Assembly (NCBI GenBank): GCA_014379965.1
Contig: JACMKU010000211.1
Coordinates: forward strand, 16,658 to 80,657
Reading direction: 5' to 3'
Source: Chitinophagaceae bacterium
GTDB taxonomy: Bacteria > Bacteroidota > Bacteroidia > Chitinophagales > Chitinophagaceae
Length of the DNA: 64,000 bases
This document shows positions 52,118-61,754 of the stretch, piece after piece (within the stretch, counting starts at the first letter, position 1; every line of letters starts with the position of its first letter). The position numbers were made by a program, and so were the translations under genes. Below the pieces are notes generated by a model. It saw only the letters and a program-made list of their open reading frames with translations. It did no database searches and had not been told where the DNA came from.

Positions 52118-54517
52118 ATGAAACCGGGGAATTTAAGAATGTATGAATCTCTCTACAACAGCCGCCTTTCGTTGAGGCCACTAATAGAGGTGTTAAAGAA
52201 AACAATAGATGAGGGCAGACCAGGTGCACAGAATCTTTACGGTAGTCTGCTCACCCAGGTAGAAGCTACTCCTGAATTAATGGAGCCTATCACGGACATG
52301 TCTGTACTTGAAAGACATGCTGAACTCGTAGAGAACTTATTGAGCACTATCTTTCCTCCGACGAATTCGGAACATGAGAATCTCTATGCCGTCGCCCTGC
52401 CATTTCAATTTCAAATCATCTATAGTTCAAAGCTATTTCGACAGCTCTTCCTCGCCCCTGGAACCAATGAGGTGAGCGTGCCTACCGATGAGCTTGGAGA
52501 AAATCTCCAGGAGGAAAAATTGCACTATGCGTATACTCTCATTCTAAAGAAATACCTCGGTTTCTCTTCCCCTGATTGGTCAAAATCAGTTTATCCTTTC
52601 CCCGATGAGGCTTCCGGACTCATCAAATATCTCGAGCTGCAGGTCGATACCCGCTTCGTGGATGTAGTGCCGATCGGAGAAATGCCCGAATTTCCAAAAG
52701 AGTGTATCTGCTCACGCACGAATAAGCTGATGCCATTGGAGGAGTTGAGGAAACAGCTTCCACTCGAAAAGTTCAGGTTTGAAGGTCTTGCCATTGTAAA
52801 GATCATCGATGTGACCGAACAGGAAGCAATCTCCCGGATGAAGAATAGTCTTCTTAAAATAAACTCATTTTCCGACGCCGTTGTATACAAGGAACTGCAG
52901 GACCATATGCAGAGTTTGATCGGTTTGAGAGATATTCGGATTGGGATCACGCCGTTCTTTAAGGTGAATGGACACTACGTTTACTCGGAGTTATATAATA
53001 GCAATAGCCTTCTCTTCAAACACCTTAACGAAGGAACCGACAGGGCTAACCTCGGTGATTGCTGCAAGTATCTTTTCGAGGAATCTGACAAGCCAATTGT
53101 ATTCGAGGACCTCGACCCGAAGACGCTCGCGGAGATAGACTATATGAAATATTACTACGAGGCCGGCGCACGCAGCGTGATAATTAGCCCCTTAAAACAT
53201 AATGGCGAACTGATAGGAATTCTCGAGATCATCGCTAATCAACCGCATGTTTTAAAGGCCTCTTATATTACGCGTATCGAGCCCGCGATCCCGCTGTTTA
53301 CGCTTGCATTGGAAAGAAGCGCTGAAAACCTGGACAACCAGATCGATAAGGTCATCAAGGAGAAGTTTACTGCAGTACAGCCATCCGTTGAGTGGAAGTT
53401 CACTGAGACTGCATTCAACTATATTCAGGAGAAACAACAGAATGAAGATGCGAAGATGTCGAAGATCGTTTTTGATGATGTTTATCCTTTCTATGGAGCG
53501 ATTGACATCCGCAATTCATCCACCGAACGCGCACAGGCAATACAACTCGACCTCATCGAGCAGTTGCAAATGGCAAAGGGGATTGTAACAAGAGCGCAGG
53601 CTGCAGTGTCGTTCCCATTGCTACAAGAGATAGAATTCAAGATCGAGAAGTATATATCATCTGCTTCGGATACACTCTTGTCGGACGACGAGATTCAGAT
53701 CCACGACTTCCTGCAGCGCCAGCTACCGGATGTCTTCGACCATCTTAATAATGCTACGCCGTCGCTAAAAAAGGACATCGCCGACTATTACGCTATGCTA
53801 GATCCACAGGCCGGGACGATCTATCATCATCGTCAGGAATTCGAAGAGAGCATGGGAAAAGTGAACGATATAGTATCACGTTTCATAGATAAAGAGCAGA
53901 TCGAGGCTCAAAAGGTTTTTCCACATTATTTCGAGAGGTATGTAACGGATGGCGTTGAATTCAATGTCTATATCGGCCAATCGATGGCGCCCAGGCGGAA
54001 GTTTGACAACCTATACCTGCGTAACATGAAGATGTGGCAACTTTCGGTCCTGGCCAAGGCAGCGAGGATCACACACAACCTGGCGAAACAATTACCCCAT
54101 CCACTTGCAACTACCCAGCTCATCCTTGCGCACAGCATTCCTATTTCCATTAGTTTTCGGAATGCGGAGCGGAAGTTCGACGTGGATGGAGCATATAACA
54201 TCCGTTACGAAATCATAAAGAAGCGAATAGACAAGGTTAGGATCAAGAATACGATGGAGAGATTGACACAACCAGGCAAACTCGCGATTGTCTATTCCCA
54301 GCCGAAAGAGGCCACGGAATACAGGGAATACATTGAATTTCTCCAAAATCAGCAGTTATTAAAAGAGGGTATCGAGGAGTTTGAGCTCGAGGATTTGCAG
54401 GGCGTTGTGGGATTAAAGGCACTTAGGGTGGAGGTTGTTGTAGACGAGCCCGGAAAAACCGGTGAGGAGAGAATTCGGCTTTCTAACTTGACCACCAATC
54501 AATTGCTTGGCAAGTGA
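52118..54517 (+). CDS. Large cytoplasmic GAF-domain protein, function unknown
   Basis: The protein has 799 residues from the ATG at 52118. A GAF-like domain seems to occupy about residues 250-400, with FEESDKPIVFEDLDPKTLAE and SVIISPLKHNGELIGILEII. The N-terminal 240 residues and the C-terminal 380 residues are mostly helical and match no family I know. There is no kinase, HTH, GGDEF or cyclase output domain, no signal peptide and no membrane helix. It may be a sensor scaffold. The gap 51882-52117 holds only a near-consensus TAACTTTA box. Confidence 0.75.
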   Translation: MKPGNLRMYESLYNSRLSLRPLIEVLKKTIDEGRPGAQNLYGSLLTQVEATPELMEPITDMSVLERHAELVENLLSTIFPPTNSEHENLYAVALPFQFQIIYSSKLFRQLFLAPGTNEVSVPTDELGENLQEEKLHYAYTLILKKYLGFSSPDWSKSVYPFPDEASGLIKYLELQVDTRFVDVVPIGEMPEFPKECICSRTNKLMPLEELRKQLPLEKFRFEGLAIVKIIDVTEQEAISRMKNSLLKINSFSDAVVYKELQDHMQSLIGLRDIRIGITPFFKVNGHYVYSELYNSNSLLFKHLNEGTDRANLGDCCKYLFEESDKPIVFEDLDPKTLAEIDYMKYYYEAGARSVIISPLKHNGELIGILEIIANQPHVLKASYITRIEPAIPLFTLALERSAENLDNQIDKVIKEKFTAVQPSVEWKFTETAFNYIQEKQQNEDAKMSKIVFDDVYPFYGAIDIRNSSTERAQAIQLDLIEQLQMAKGIVTRAQAAVSFPLLQEIEFKIEKYISSASDTLLSDDEIQIHDFLQRQLPDVFDHLNNATPSLKKDIADYYAMLDPQAGTIYHHRQEFEESMGKVNDIVSRFIDKEQIEAQKVFPHYFERYVTDGVEFNVYIGQSMAPRRKFDNLYLRNMKMWQLSVLAKAARITHNLAKQLPHPLATTQLILAHSIPISISFRNAERKFDVDGAYNIRYEIIKKRIDKVRIKNTMERLTQPGKLAIVYSQPKEATEYREYIEFLQNQQLLKEGIEEFELEDLQGVVGLKALRVEVVVDEPGKTGEERIRLSNLTTNQLLGK

Positions 54518-54616
54518 CCGGGAGGCGGGAGACGAGAGACTGGAGATTGGAGACGGGAGGCGGGAGGCGGTAGACGGAAGTTGTGGAGGCACGCTCCCGC
54601 CTATCGCCTATCGCCT
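54518..54616. repeat. GGGAGGC heptad array with a short inverted arm
   Basis: Eight consecutive heptads (gggaggc, gggagac, gagagac, tggagat, tggagac and so on, 54521-54577) begin right after the stop codon of the GAF gene. A short inverted arm (tcccgcc tatcgcc tatcgcc, 54594-54616) follows. The left arm is more than twice as long as the right. Confidence 0.93.
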
Positions 54617-54740
54617 TTTGGCTCCTGATCTCGGGATTTGCGGAAAATATTCCCCGTACAAATTAAGGAGAAACCTATACTCCATCTGCCTTTGATTCAA
54701 CGGCATAGGTTTTGCAAACAGGTATCCTGAAACCGATTAA

Positions 54741-55634
54741 ATGTTTATCATCCGCAAGAATCTGCATTGCTTTAGTAATGGGAAGAAATTTCCTGTGTGG
54801 TTCTGTGTGGTTATGATTCTGTTGGTTTCCCTTAGCTGCCAGAACCAATCGGCCGGAAATCTCTCCTCGCCTCCCGGCTACGATCTCACCCAACCTTCAG
54901 TTGTCAAATTACCCGGTTACCTGGATGAAATCTCCGGAATTGCCTATTATCCTAATGATAAAAGCCTTTTCGCCATTAACGATGAGAAGGGTTGGCTTTT
55001 TAAGATCCAGCTTATGGGGAGCCTGGCCATTCAAAAATGGAAATACGCAAAAGGGGCGGATTTTGAAGACCTCGTCCTTTATGACAGCACCTTTTATGTC
55101 CTGCAGAGCGCAGGCAGCATTATCTCCTTTCACTTTATAAGCAGCGATTCAGTGATAGCCAAGACTTATCCTTCCGGTTTGCCTGGGAAGAATGAATTTG
55201 AAATCCTGTACCTGGATTCCGCGAGCAATAAATTAATGATGTTGTGCAAGGATTGCGAAAGAGATGATGCAAATTCTCTAAGCGCCTTCGCTTTTGATAT
55301 TACCACGCACAAGTTCTCGCAACAACCGTCTTATGTGATCGATGTCAGGAAGATTGAAACAATAATGAAACAAAAGAAGGTCAAGTTCAAACCCTCGGCC
55401 GCAGCTATCAATCCCCAGACTGGTCAACTCTATATCATCTCCTCCGTTAATAAGTTAATAGTAGTTGGCGATAAAGATGGTAATCCCGAAAGCGTGTTCC
55501 GGATCAACCCAAAATTATACAAACAGCCGGAGGGATTGACGTTTACCCCTGAGGGACACCTTCTCATTTCAAATGAGTCGGCGGATATTGGGGCGGCGAA
55601 TGTTTTACTTTTTAAATACAATAAGGCTCAATGA
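54741..55634 (+). CDS. SdiA-regulated-like beta-propeller lipoprotein
   Basis: This 297-residue protein has a membrane signal (VWFCVVMILLVSLSC) with a lipobox-like end, so the mature protein starts at Cys33. A propeller of the SdiA-regulated/esterase-like family follows: LDEISGIAYYPNDKSLFAIN, DFEDLVLYDSTFYVLQSAG, FKPSAAAINPQTGQLYIIS and QPEGLTFTPEGHLLISNES. Such propellers are of unknown activity, often phosphodiesterase-like or binding proteins. It overlaps the next gene by ATGA, so the two are coupled and may share an outer-membrane job. It is the first gene of the run that ends in the cyclase. Confidence 0.83.
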   Translation: MFIIRKNLHCFSNGKKFPVWFCVVMILLVSLSCQNQSAGNLSSPPGYDLTQPSVVKLPGYLDEISGIAYYPNDKSLFAINDEKGWLFKIQLMGSLAIQKWKYAKGADFEDLVLYDSTFYVLQSAGSIISFHFISSDSVIAKTYPSGLPGKNEFEILYLDSASNKLMMLCKDCERDDANSLSAFAFDITTHKFSQQPSYVIDVRKIETIMKQKKVKFKPSAAAINPQTGQLYIISSVNKLIVVGDKDGNPESVFRINPKLYKQPEGLTFTPEGHLLISNESADIGAANVLLFKYNKAQ

Positions 55635-58600
55635 AAAAACTAGCCTGCTTCTTAGGATTACTTGTGGTCTGCCAATGTGTGGTTGCACAGGATAGTATTA
55701 TCACCAGGGTGGTACTTGTTGGGGATGGCGGACAGTTTACGATGGGAAGGCATCCCGTAGCCGAGGCGATCAAGAAAATGGTCCCACTGGATGCGAAGAC
55801 TGTTGTGATCTTTCTCGGCGATAATGTTTATAAAGTGGGCCTTCCGGATGAAACAGTAATTACTTATTCCGAAACGCGGAGTGTACTAGACTCGCAACTT
55901 TCGATCGTTGCCAATACCAAAGCAAGATTGTATATGATTCCCGGCAATCACGACTGGAACAATGGCCAGTCGACGGGATTCGAGACCATAATGCGGGAAC
56001 AGTCTTATGTCAACATCATTGGCAACCAGAATGTGAGGTTTTATCCCGAGAATGGATGCGGTGGTCCCGTAGAGGTTGAACTGGATAGTGTTACAGTGCT
56101 CGTGGTGATCGATAGCCAGTGGTGGATACATCCATATGATAAGCCGGGCATTGAATCGGATTGCCCGTTCAAGACGACAGACGAAGTGCTTCTCCAGTTG
56201 GAGGATATATTGAATAGAAATTTTGGGAAGCTTGTGATTTTAGCGACCCATCATCCATTCAAGAGTAATGGCGTGCATGGCGGTTTTTTCGGATTGAAAC
56301 AACACCTATTCCCGTTTACGGAACTCAAGAAGAACTTATACATCCCACTACCAATACTGGGTTCCATCTATCCTATTGCCCGCAGCGTTTTCGGTACTCC
56401 CCAGGATCTTAAGCACCCGGTTTACACAAACATGGTGAACGATATCGAGAAGGTCGCAAAGACCCATCCGAACCTGATATTCGTAGCTGGTCATGAACAC
56501 AATCTTCAACTGCTCAAGGATAGCAATTATCATTACTTCGTATCGGGTAGCGGATCTAAGACGACAAGGGTAAATAAAAGCAGAAAGAGCTTGTTCGTGG
56601 CTGAGGAACAAGGTTTCGCTACACTGGAAATATCAAAGAGCAGGAATGTCAGGGCTTCATTCTATACCGTCTCCGACTCCACCAGGAAACCTTATTCGGA
56701 GAATATCATGAACTTCTCGAAGCTGCCCGTTTTGGAGGAGTTTTCTACTACTCCGAAGGAAGACGCGGAGTTCAAAGACACTGTTTATGTGGCGGCAAGC
56801 GAAAAATATAGCAACCCTTCCATTTTCCAACGGGTGAGTATCGGCAATAATTACCGAAAGGAATGGAGTACGCTGGTCAACATGCGTGTGTTTCACCTCA
56901 ACAAGGAGAAAGGAGGATTGAAGATTACGGGTCTTGGAGGCGGGAAGCAAACCAAATCATTGAAACTCGACGATAAGAACGGAGGTCAGTGGACGCTTAG
57001 GACTATTGACAAGGATCCGGAGAAAGCATTGCCCGAAAATTTCCGAAACACGCTTGGTGCCGAGGTTGTACAAGACCTGGTGTCTACTGCCCACCCGTAT
57101 TCGGGATTGGTAATTCCCGATCTCGCCAAAGTAAATGGAGTAACGGTGGCTACACCGGAATTCTTTTTCGTGCCCGATGATCCTGCATTGGGTTTCTACC
57201 GCCCCCTTTTTGCAAATACGGTATGCATGCTTGAATCGCGCGATCCAACGGTGGATGCAACTGAAACCAAGAGTACCGGGAAACTGTTAGAAAAGATGGT
57301 TTCGGATAACGACCATCGCGCGGATCAGAACGCCGTACTTCGGGCAAGACTGCTCGATATGCTTGTCGCTGATTGGGATCGTCACTTCGATCAATGGAGA
57401 TGGGGGACGCGAGATACCGGCAAGGGACGTTTATATTATCCAATACCAAAAGATAGAGACCAGGCTATGGCCAATTCCGATGGGCTCCTCATTAAGTTTG
57501 TGTCTGACAATAAGCTTCCTTTCCTCAAAGGATTCAAGAATACGATACCCAGGATAGAATGGTTAAACTGGACCGCACGGGATTTCGATCGCGCATTCAT
57601 GAATCAACTCTCCGGTAAAGAATGGAATGAGACCATTGCAAAATTCCAGCAGAACCTGACGGATAGTGTCATCGCGATCGCAGTCAGCAAGTTTCCACCG
57701 GAAATTTATGAAATGGATGCGGAAATAATAACGTCGAAACTGAAGAGCCGCCGCGATCTACTGTTGACAGAAGGAATGAAATATTATCGTTTCCTTTCAA
57801 AATATGTCAATATTGTTGGCAGCAACAAACCTGAATATTTCAAGATTAGCTCGGAACCCGATGGCAACCTGAAAATACAGGTGTATGAAAGAATCAACCA
57901 GACTGATACGGGATATCGACTCTACCAACGCGTATTCGATCACAGCGATACCAAAGAAATACGACTGTATGGATTGAACGGAAATGACTTGTTTGATGTT
58001 GATGAAAATACAAAGTCACGCATTCAACTTAGGATCATTGGGGGAAAAGGAAACGACACCTTCGACATTAAAGGAAATGTACGGTCAGTCCTTTATGACA
58101 TGAAGGATTCCTCTAACTACATACTTAATAAGAATCATACACGCGTGTTCTTCTCAAATCTGCCGAGCGTTAATGCCTTCAGGTGGGTTGAGAACCAGTA
58201 TTCGAATAGCCGCTTTCCACGTACCAATATTGCTTACAATACAGACGATGGATTTTTTATTGGTGCTGGCTATTGGCGCAGAACGCATGGATTCCGAAAA
58301 ATTCCATTTGCATCGGAGAACCGTGTTTCCGCATCGTATGCTTTCAGGGGAGCGTTCAAGTTGCGGTACCAGGGGGAATTCAACCAGGTGTTTAGAGCAA
58401 CCGATATCCTGGTAAAAAGTGAATACATTAGCCCTACGTTAAATAATTTCTTCGGACTGGGTAATAATACCGCTATCGATAAGTCCAGGAATATCCGCTA
58501 TTACATGGCGCGGTATAAATATATTGAAACCTCCGTGCTCTTCCGGAAAAAGCCATTCCAGCTCCTAAGCCTTCTAGCAGGCCCGACTTACTTTAGATAT

Positions 58601-59266
58601 TGGAACGACCCGAAGGATAATATTGAAAAAATCCTTGGAAGGCCCTCGTTGATTTCACTGGACTCCCTTGAGGTGTACTCCACAAAATCTTACCTTGGAG
58701 GAAAGGTCGCAGCCGAAGTTTATAACCTGAATAGTGAGCTATTTCCCACAAGAGGTATGCAATGGCATACTGAATTCTCCCACCTCATAGGAATGTCGGG
58801 ACGTTCGGGTCCAGTCACGAAGCTTACGTCAGACATGACAGTTTATGCAAGCCTCAGTTCACCTGCTTCGGTGGTCACCGTTTTGAGGCTGGGTGGTGGT
58901 CACATTTTCAATAAACATTTTGAATATTTCCAGGCGCTTAACTTAGGTGCTAATAATTTCCTTCGCGGCTTCCGTAAGAACAGGTTTTCGGGATCTTCGT
59001 TGGCCTATGGAAGTCTCGAAATGCGGGTTAAGATATTCACCTCTGTTTGGTCAGTATTGCCGGGGGATGTGGGGATTATAGGGTTTGGAGACGCGGGAAG
59101 GGTATGGATGGAGGGTGAGTCCTCACGTCGGTGGCATACTGCATTGGGCGGTGGCTTATATTATGTACCTTTTAATATGGTTCTGGTTTCTGCAAGCCTG
59201 GCCTACTCGAAGGAAGAGACATTGTTTAATTTTTCGGTGGGAACCAAGATCAATCTTACTTTTTAA
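55631..59266 (+). CDS. Metallophosphoesterase - kinase-like - outer-membrane barrel fusion
   Basis: The protein has 1211 residues with a signal peptide (ACFLGLLVVCQCVVAQ). Residues 25-350 form a calcineurin-like phosphoesterase: LVGDGGQF, LGDNVY (63), GNHD (105-108), ATHHPF and GHEH (287-290). Residues about 430-700 contain WTLRTIDKDP (454-463), DWDRHFDQW (581-589) and YPIPKDRDQAM (603-613). These resemble the ion-pair, catalytic DRH and metal DRD sites of Fam20/HipA-like atypical kinases; this is my reading and unproven. From about 820 to the end is a BamA/TamA-like barrel (GARINW-type strands, ending FSVGTKINLTF). It would sit in the outer membrane with enzymatic domains in the periplasm. 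It starts 4 bp inside the propeller gene and ends 9 bp before the HD-PycTM gene. Confidence 0.82.
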   Translation: MKKLACFLGLLVVCQCVVAQDSIITRVVLVGDGGQFTMGRHPVAEAIKKMVPLDAKTVVIFLGDNVYKVGLPDETVITYSETRSVLDSQLSIVANTKARLYMIPGNHDWNNGQSTGFETIMREQSYVNIIGNQNVRFYPENGCGGPVEVELDSVTVLVVIDSQWWIHPYDKPGIESDCPFKTTDEVLLQLEDILNRNFGKLVILATHHPFKSNGVHGGFFGLKQHLFPFTELKKNLYIPLPILGSIYPIARSVFGTPQDLKHPVYTNMVNDIEKVAKTHPNLIFVAGHEHNLQLLKDSNYHYFVSGSGSKTTRVNKSRKSLFVAEEQGFATLEISKSRNVRASFYTVSDSTRKPYSENIMNFSKLPVLEEFSTTPKEDAEFKDTVYVAASEKYSNPSIFQRVSIGNNYRKEWSTLVNMRVFHLNKEKGGLKITGLGGGKQTKSLKLDDKNGGQWTLRTIDKDPEKALPENFRNTLGAEVVQDLVSTAHPYSGLVIPDLAKVNGVTVATPEFFFVPDDPALGFYRPLFANTVCMLESRDPTVDATETKSTGKLLEKMVSDNDHRADQNAVLRARLLDMLVADWDRHFDQWRWGTRDTGKGRLYYPIPKDRDQAMANSDGLLIKFVSDNKLPFLKGFKNTIPRIEWLNWTARDFDRAFMNQLSGKEWNETIAKFQQNLTDSVIAIAVSKFPPEIYEMDAEIITSKLKSRRDLLLTEGMKYYRFLSKYVNIVGSNKPEYFKISSEPDGNLKIQVYERINQTDTGYRLYQRVFDHSDTKEIRLYGLNGNDLFDVDENTKSRIQLRIIGGKGNDTFDIKGNVRSVLYDMKDSSNYILNKNHTRVFFSNLPSVNAFRWVENQYSNSRFPRTNIAYNTDDGFFIGAGYWRRTHGFRKIPFASENRVSASYAFRGAFKLRYQGEFNQVFRATDILVKSEYISPTLNNFFGLGNNTAIDKSRNIRYYMARYKYIETSVLFRKKPFQLLSLLAGPTYFRYWNDPKDNIEKILGRPSLISLDSLEVYSTKSYLGGKVAAEVYNLNSELFPTRGMQWHTEFSHLIGMSGRSGPVTKLTSDMTVYASLSSPASVVTVLRLGGGHIFNKHFEYFQALNLGANNFLRGFRKNRFSGSSLAYGSLEMRVKIFTSVWSVLPGDVGIIGFGDAGRVWMEGESSRRWHTALGGGLYYVPFNMVLVSASLAYSKEETLFNFSVGTKINLTF

Positions 59267-59275
59267 TTCTTAAAT

Positions 59276-60613
59276 ATGGATTTTCAGAATCTAACAAAAA
59301 AAGCACAGCAATTTGTAACTGACCTGTTCGAGAAGAACAAACAGGAAGACGTCCTGCTTTTTCACAACTTCGAACATACGGAAACGGTCGTGGCACGGGC
59401 TAAAGAGATCTCGTCTCAATATGAATTGACGGAAAAAGACCAGGCAATACTATTGATCGCCTCCTGGTTCCATGATACAGGACATCTGTTCGTGGAGCCC
59501 GTTATGCATGAGGTGAAAAGCATCGAGTTGATGAAAGGATTCTTCGCCCGTCATGTGATTGAGGAAGATGACTTGATTGAGCCCATAGAAAGGTGCATCA
59601 TTGCTACCCGAATGCCACGTAACCCGAAGACTCTTCCCGAGCAGATCATTTGCGACGCCGATACTTATCACCTTGGCACAAAAGACTTCAAGACTACTAA
59701 CAAGCAGTTGCGAAAGGAATACACACTTCGAAAACTAGTTCCGGCTAACCATAACTGGAACAAACAATCCCTCGAATTCATGGAGGACCATAAGTATTAC
59801 ACTCCTTATGCGCAGGGATTATTGGAAGAGGGAAAGCAGAAGAATGTTGAGCGTCTCCGGGATAAGATCCTGAAGGTTGAACTCGAGGAAGCGGCTGGGG
59901 AAACGAGTGGCAAGGCAGATACAAAGGAAGCGAAGGAAGGGAAGGGGAAAGGCTCGAAGGATTCGAAAGATCAGAAAGACTCAAAGGATTCCAAAGATTC
60001 GAAGGACTCAAAGGATTCAAAAGACCCAGCAGAACCGGCTAAGAAGAGCAGCCTGCTGAGCAAGGGAATCCAAACGATGCTTCGTTTAACTTCCGATAAC
60101 CATCTTGAATTGAGTGGAATGGCCGATGGCAAAGCGAACATCCTGATTTCCGTGAATGCGATTATTATCTCCGTGATCCTGACTGTACTCCTTAGACGTC
60201 TGGAGATAGACACACACTTGACCATCCCAACGATCATCTTCCTGGTGTTCTCATTGACGACGATCGTAATTTCGATCCTCGCCACGAGACCGAAGATTAG
60301 CGGCGGTACGTTTAGCAAGGAAGACATCCTCAATAAGAAGACAAATCTCTTGTTCTTCGGAAACTTCCACAAAGCCACGCTAAAGGAATATGAGTGGGGC
60401 ATGCGGGAGATGATGAAAGATGAGGATTACCTGTACGGAGCGCTTATCAATGATATTTACCAGCTTGGCGTGGTGCTTGGCCGGAAGTATAAATTGATAC
60501 GAACAGCATATTTTGTCTTTATGATCGGGATCATCATTTCTGTGCTTGCATTTGCGATGGCAGTGATATTAAATCGTGGCGGTTCGACCAACTCAACGGC
60601 GATGCCTTTATAA
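59276..60613 (+). CDS. HD-domain phosphohydrolase fused to a Pycsar-type transmembrane effector (PycTM)
   Basis: The protein has 445 residues. Residues 25-135 are an HD domain: H30-N-F-E-H34, the H66-D67 doublet in WFHDTGH and D127 in CDADTYHLG. A lysine/glutamate coil (185-225) and a (KDS)n linker (228-250) follow. The C-terminal part (about 262-432) has three membrane helices (288-306, 317-336, 408-432), ends of helices marked by ELSGMADGKANILISVNAII, and the connecting segment NLLFFGNFHKATLKEYEWGM. This fits the PycTM effector family (PF18967) that damages membranes when cyclic nucleotides bind. No cNMP-binding domain is visible. The next gene is a class III cyclase, 34 bp away. The HD half may destroy the signal or react to it. 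Confidence 0.85.
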   Translation: MDFQNLTKKAQQFVTDLFEKNKQEDVLLFHNFEHTETVVARAKEISSQYELTEKDQAILLIASWFHDTGHLFVEPVMHEVKSIELMKGFFARHVIEEDDLIEPIERCIIATRMPRNPKTLPEQIICDADTYHLGTKDFKTTNKQLRKEYTLRKLVPANHNWNKQSLEFMEDHKYYTPYAQGLLEEGKQKNVERLRDKILKVELEEAAGETSGKADTKEAKEGKGKGSKDSKDQKDSKDSKDSKDSKDSKDPAEPAKKSSLLSKGIQTMLRLTSDNHLELSGMADGKANILISVNAIIISVILTVLLRRLEIDTHLTIPTIIFLVFSLTTIVISILATRPKISGGTFSKEDILNKKTNLLFFGNFHKATLKEYEWGMREMMKDEDYLYGALINDIYQLGVVLGRKYKLIRTAYFVFMIGIIISVLAFAMAVILNRGGSTNSTAMPL

Positions 60614-60647
60614 TAACTAACGGCTTTCGGGCATTTAACGTAAAGGC

Positions 60648-61754
60648 ATGAAGAGGTCTACGAAACTAATAATGAGGAAAATACCTGTTGCCACGAGATA
60701 TAGGTATAAGCTGATTGCGCTGATAGCAACTGGCTGGTTGTTGCTTGACATGCTGTATCTCCTGATCAGGTTGAACATACCGGGAATTTCTCCCGACCGC
60801 GATATTATCAGTTATAGTTCGTTCAACACAATACTGCTGAGGGCGATCATCGTGTTTACTGTCAGCGGGTTGATGGCCTCAGTATTGTTCTTCCAGGCAC
60901 ATGGTAAGACAATTGAATTACCTCTGGGGATCAATTTCATACTGAAGACGATCATTCTCATATTGCTCGCCTTCCTGATGAATTCCCTCATCTACATGAT
61001 GTATTCTGTTTTCGTCCTTGAAAATTCCTTCACAGCGGCACTGAGTAAATTCGCATACCGGTTAACCAATACGCCATGGATGTTGAAAAAAATACCGGGG
61101 TGGATTCTCACCTTCCTCCTCTTGCAGGTAATAGTCGAAATGATCAAGAAGTATTCACCGGGAATTTTTTTCGACGTATTGCTGGGAAAGTACAGGCATC
61201 CAAAGGTAGAGAAGAGGATAGTGATGTTCATCGATCTCAAAGATTCCACTCCCATCGCCGAGAAGCTGGGCAACGTAGATTACTTCCGGTTCATCAGGCA
61301 ATTTATTGAACTCGTCTCCACCGCCCTTATTCAATACCAGGGCCGCATCTATCAATACGTGGGTGATGAGGTAGTAGTATCATGGCAATTCAACTCGAAA
61401 AATGCACGCCGCGCAATTGACTCGCTTATCGAGACGAGGAAACTCATCCAGAAAGAAGGGGAAAGCTTCCGCCGCAATTTTGACATCACTCCTGAATTCA
61501 GGGTCGGTATTCATATCGGAGATGTTACTATCGGTGAAATCGGCACTATCAAGAAAGATCTCGCCATGAGTGGTGATACCATGAACACCACTGCCCGTAT
61601 ACGAAGCGCCTGCAATGAACTCAACCAAAAATTCATCGTATCCAAGGAGGTTATAGATACTCTCGACCTTAAAGAGTGGCAAAGTGAAAGCCTTGGCCTC
61701 ATTGAGCTGAAAGGTAAAGGTGAGGGGATTGAGTTGTTTGCGTTGAAGATCTGA
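60648..61754 (+). CDS. Membrane-anchored class III nucleotide cyclase
   Basis: The protein has 368 residues. About four membrane helices (20-40, 62-83, 95-123, 148-166) precede a class III cyclase domain (185-368). Metal aspartates are D196 (FIDLKDST) and D240 ([10 protein letters not shown]). The transition-state pair is N313 and R317 (DTMNTTARI). The purine-selecting lysine position, three before GD, is Gln236 with Tyr on either side, and Asp310 holds the second base-contact site. So it is not a standard adenylate cyclase by sequence, and product identity (cAMP, cGMP, cCMP or cUMP) is open. It follows the HD-PycTM gene directly and is probably co-transcribed with it, as cyclase and effector genes are in Pycsar systems. 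Confidence 0.9.
   Translation: MKRSTKLIMRKIPVATRYRYKLIALIATGWLLLDMLYLLIRLNIPGISPDRDIISYSSFNTILLRAIIVFTVSGLMASVLFFQAHGKTIELPLGINFILKTIILILLAFLMNSLIYMMYSVFVLENSFTAALSKFAYRLTNTPWMLKKIPGWILTFLLLQVIVEMIKKYSPGIFFDVLLGKYRHPKVEKRIVMFIDLKDSTPIAEKLGNVDYFRFIRQFIELVSTALIQYQGRIYQYVGDEVVVSWQFNSKNARRAIDSLIETRKLIQKEGESFRRNFDITPEFRVGIHIGDVTIGEIGTIKKDLAMSGDTMNTTARIRSACNELNQKFIVSKEVIDTLDLKEWQSESLGLIELKGKGEGIELFALKI

Noticed and set aside
54507..54695. Frame of 62 residues across the GGGAGGC array
   Set aside because: It overlaps the stop of the GAF gene and is translated repeat; no independent support.
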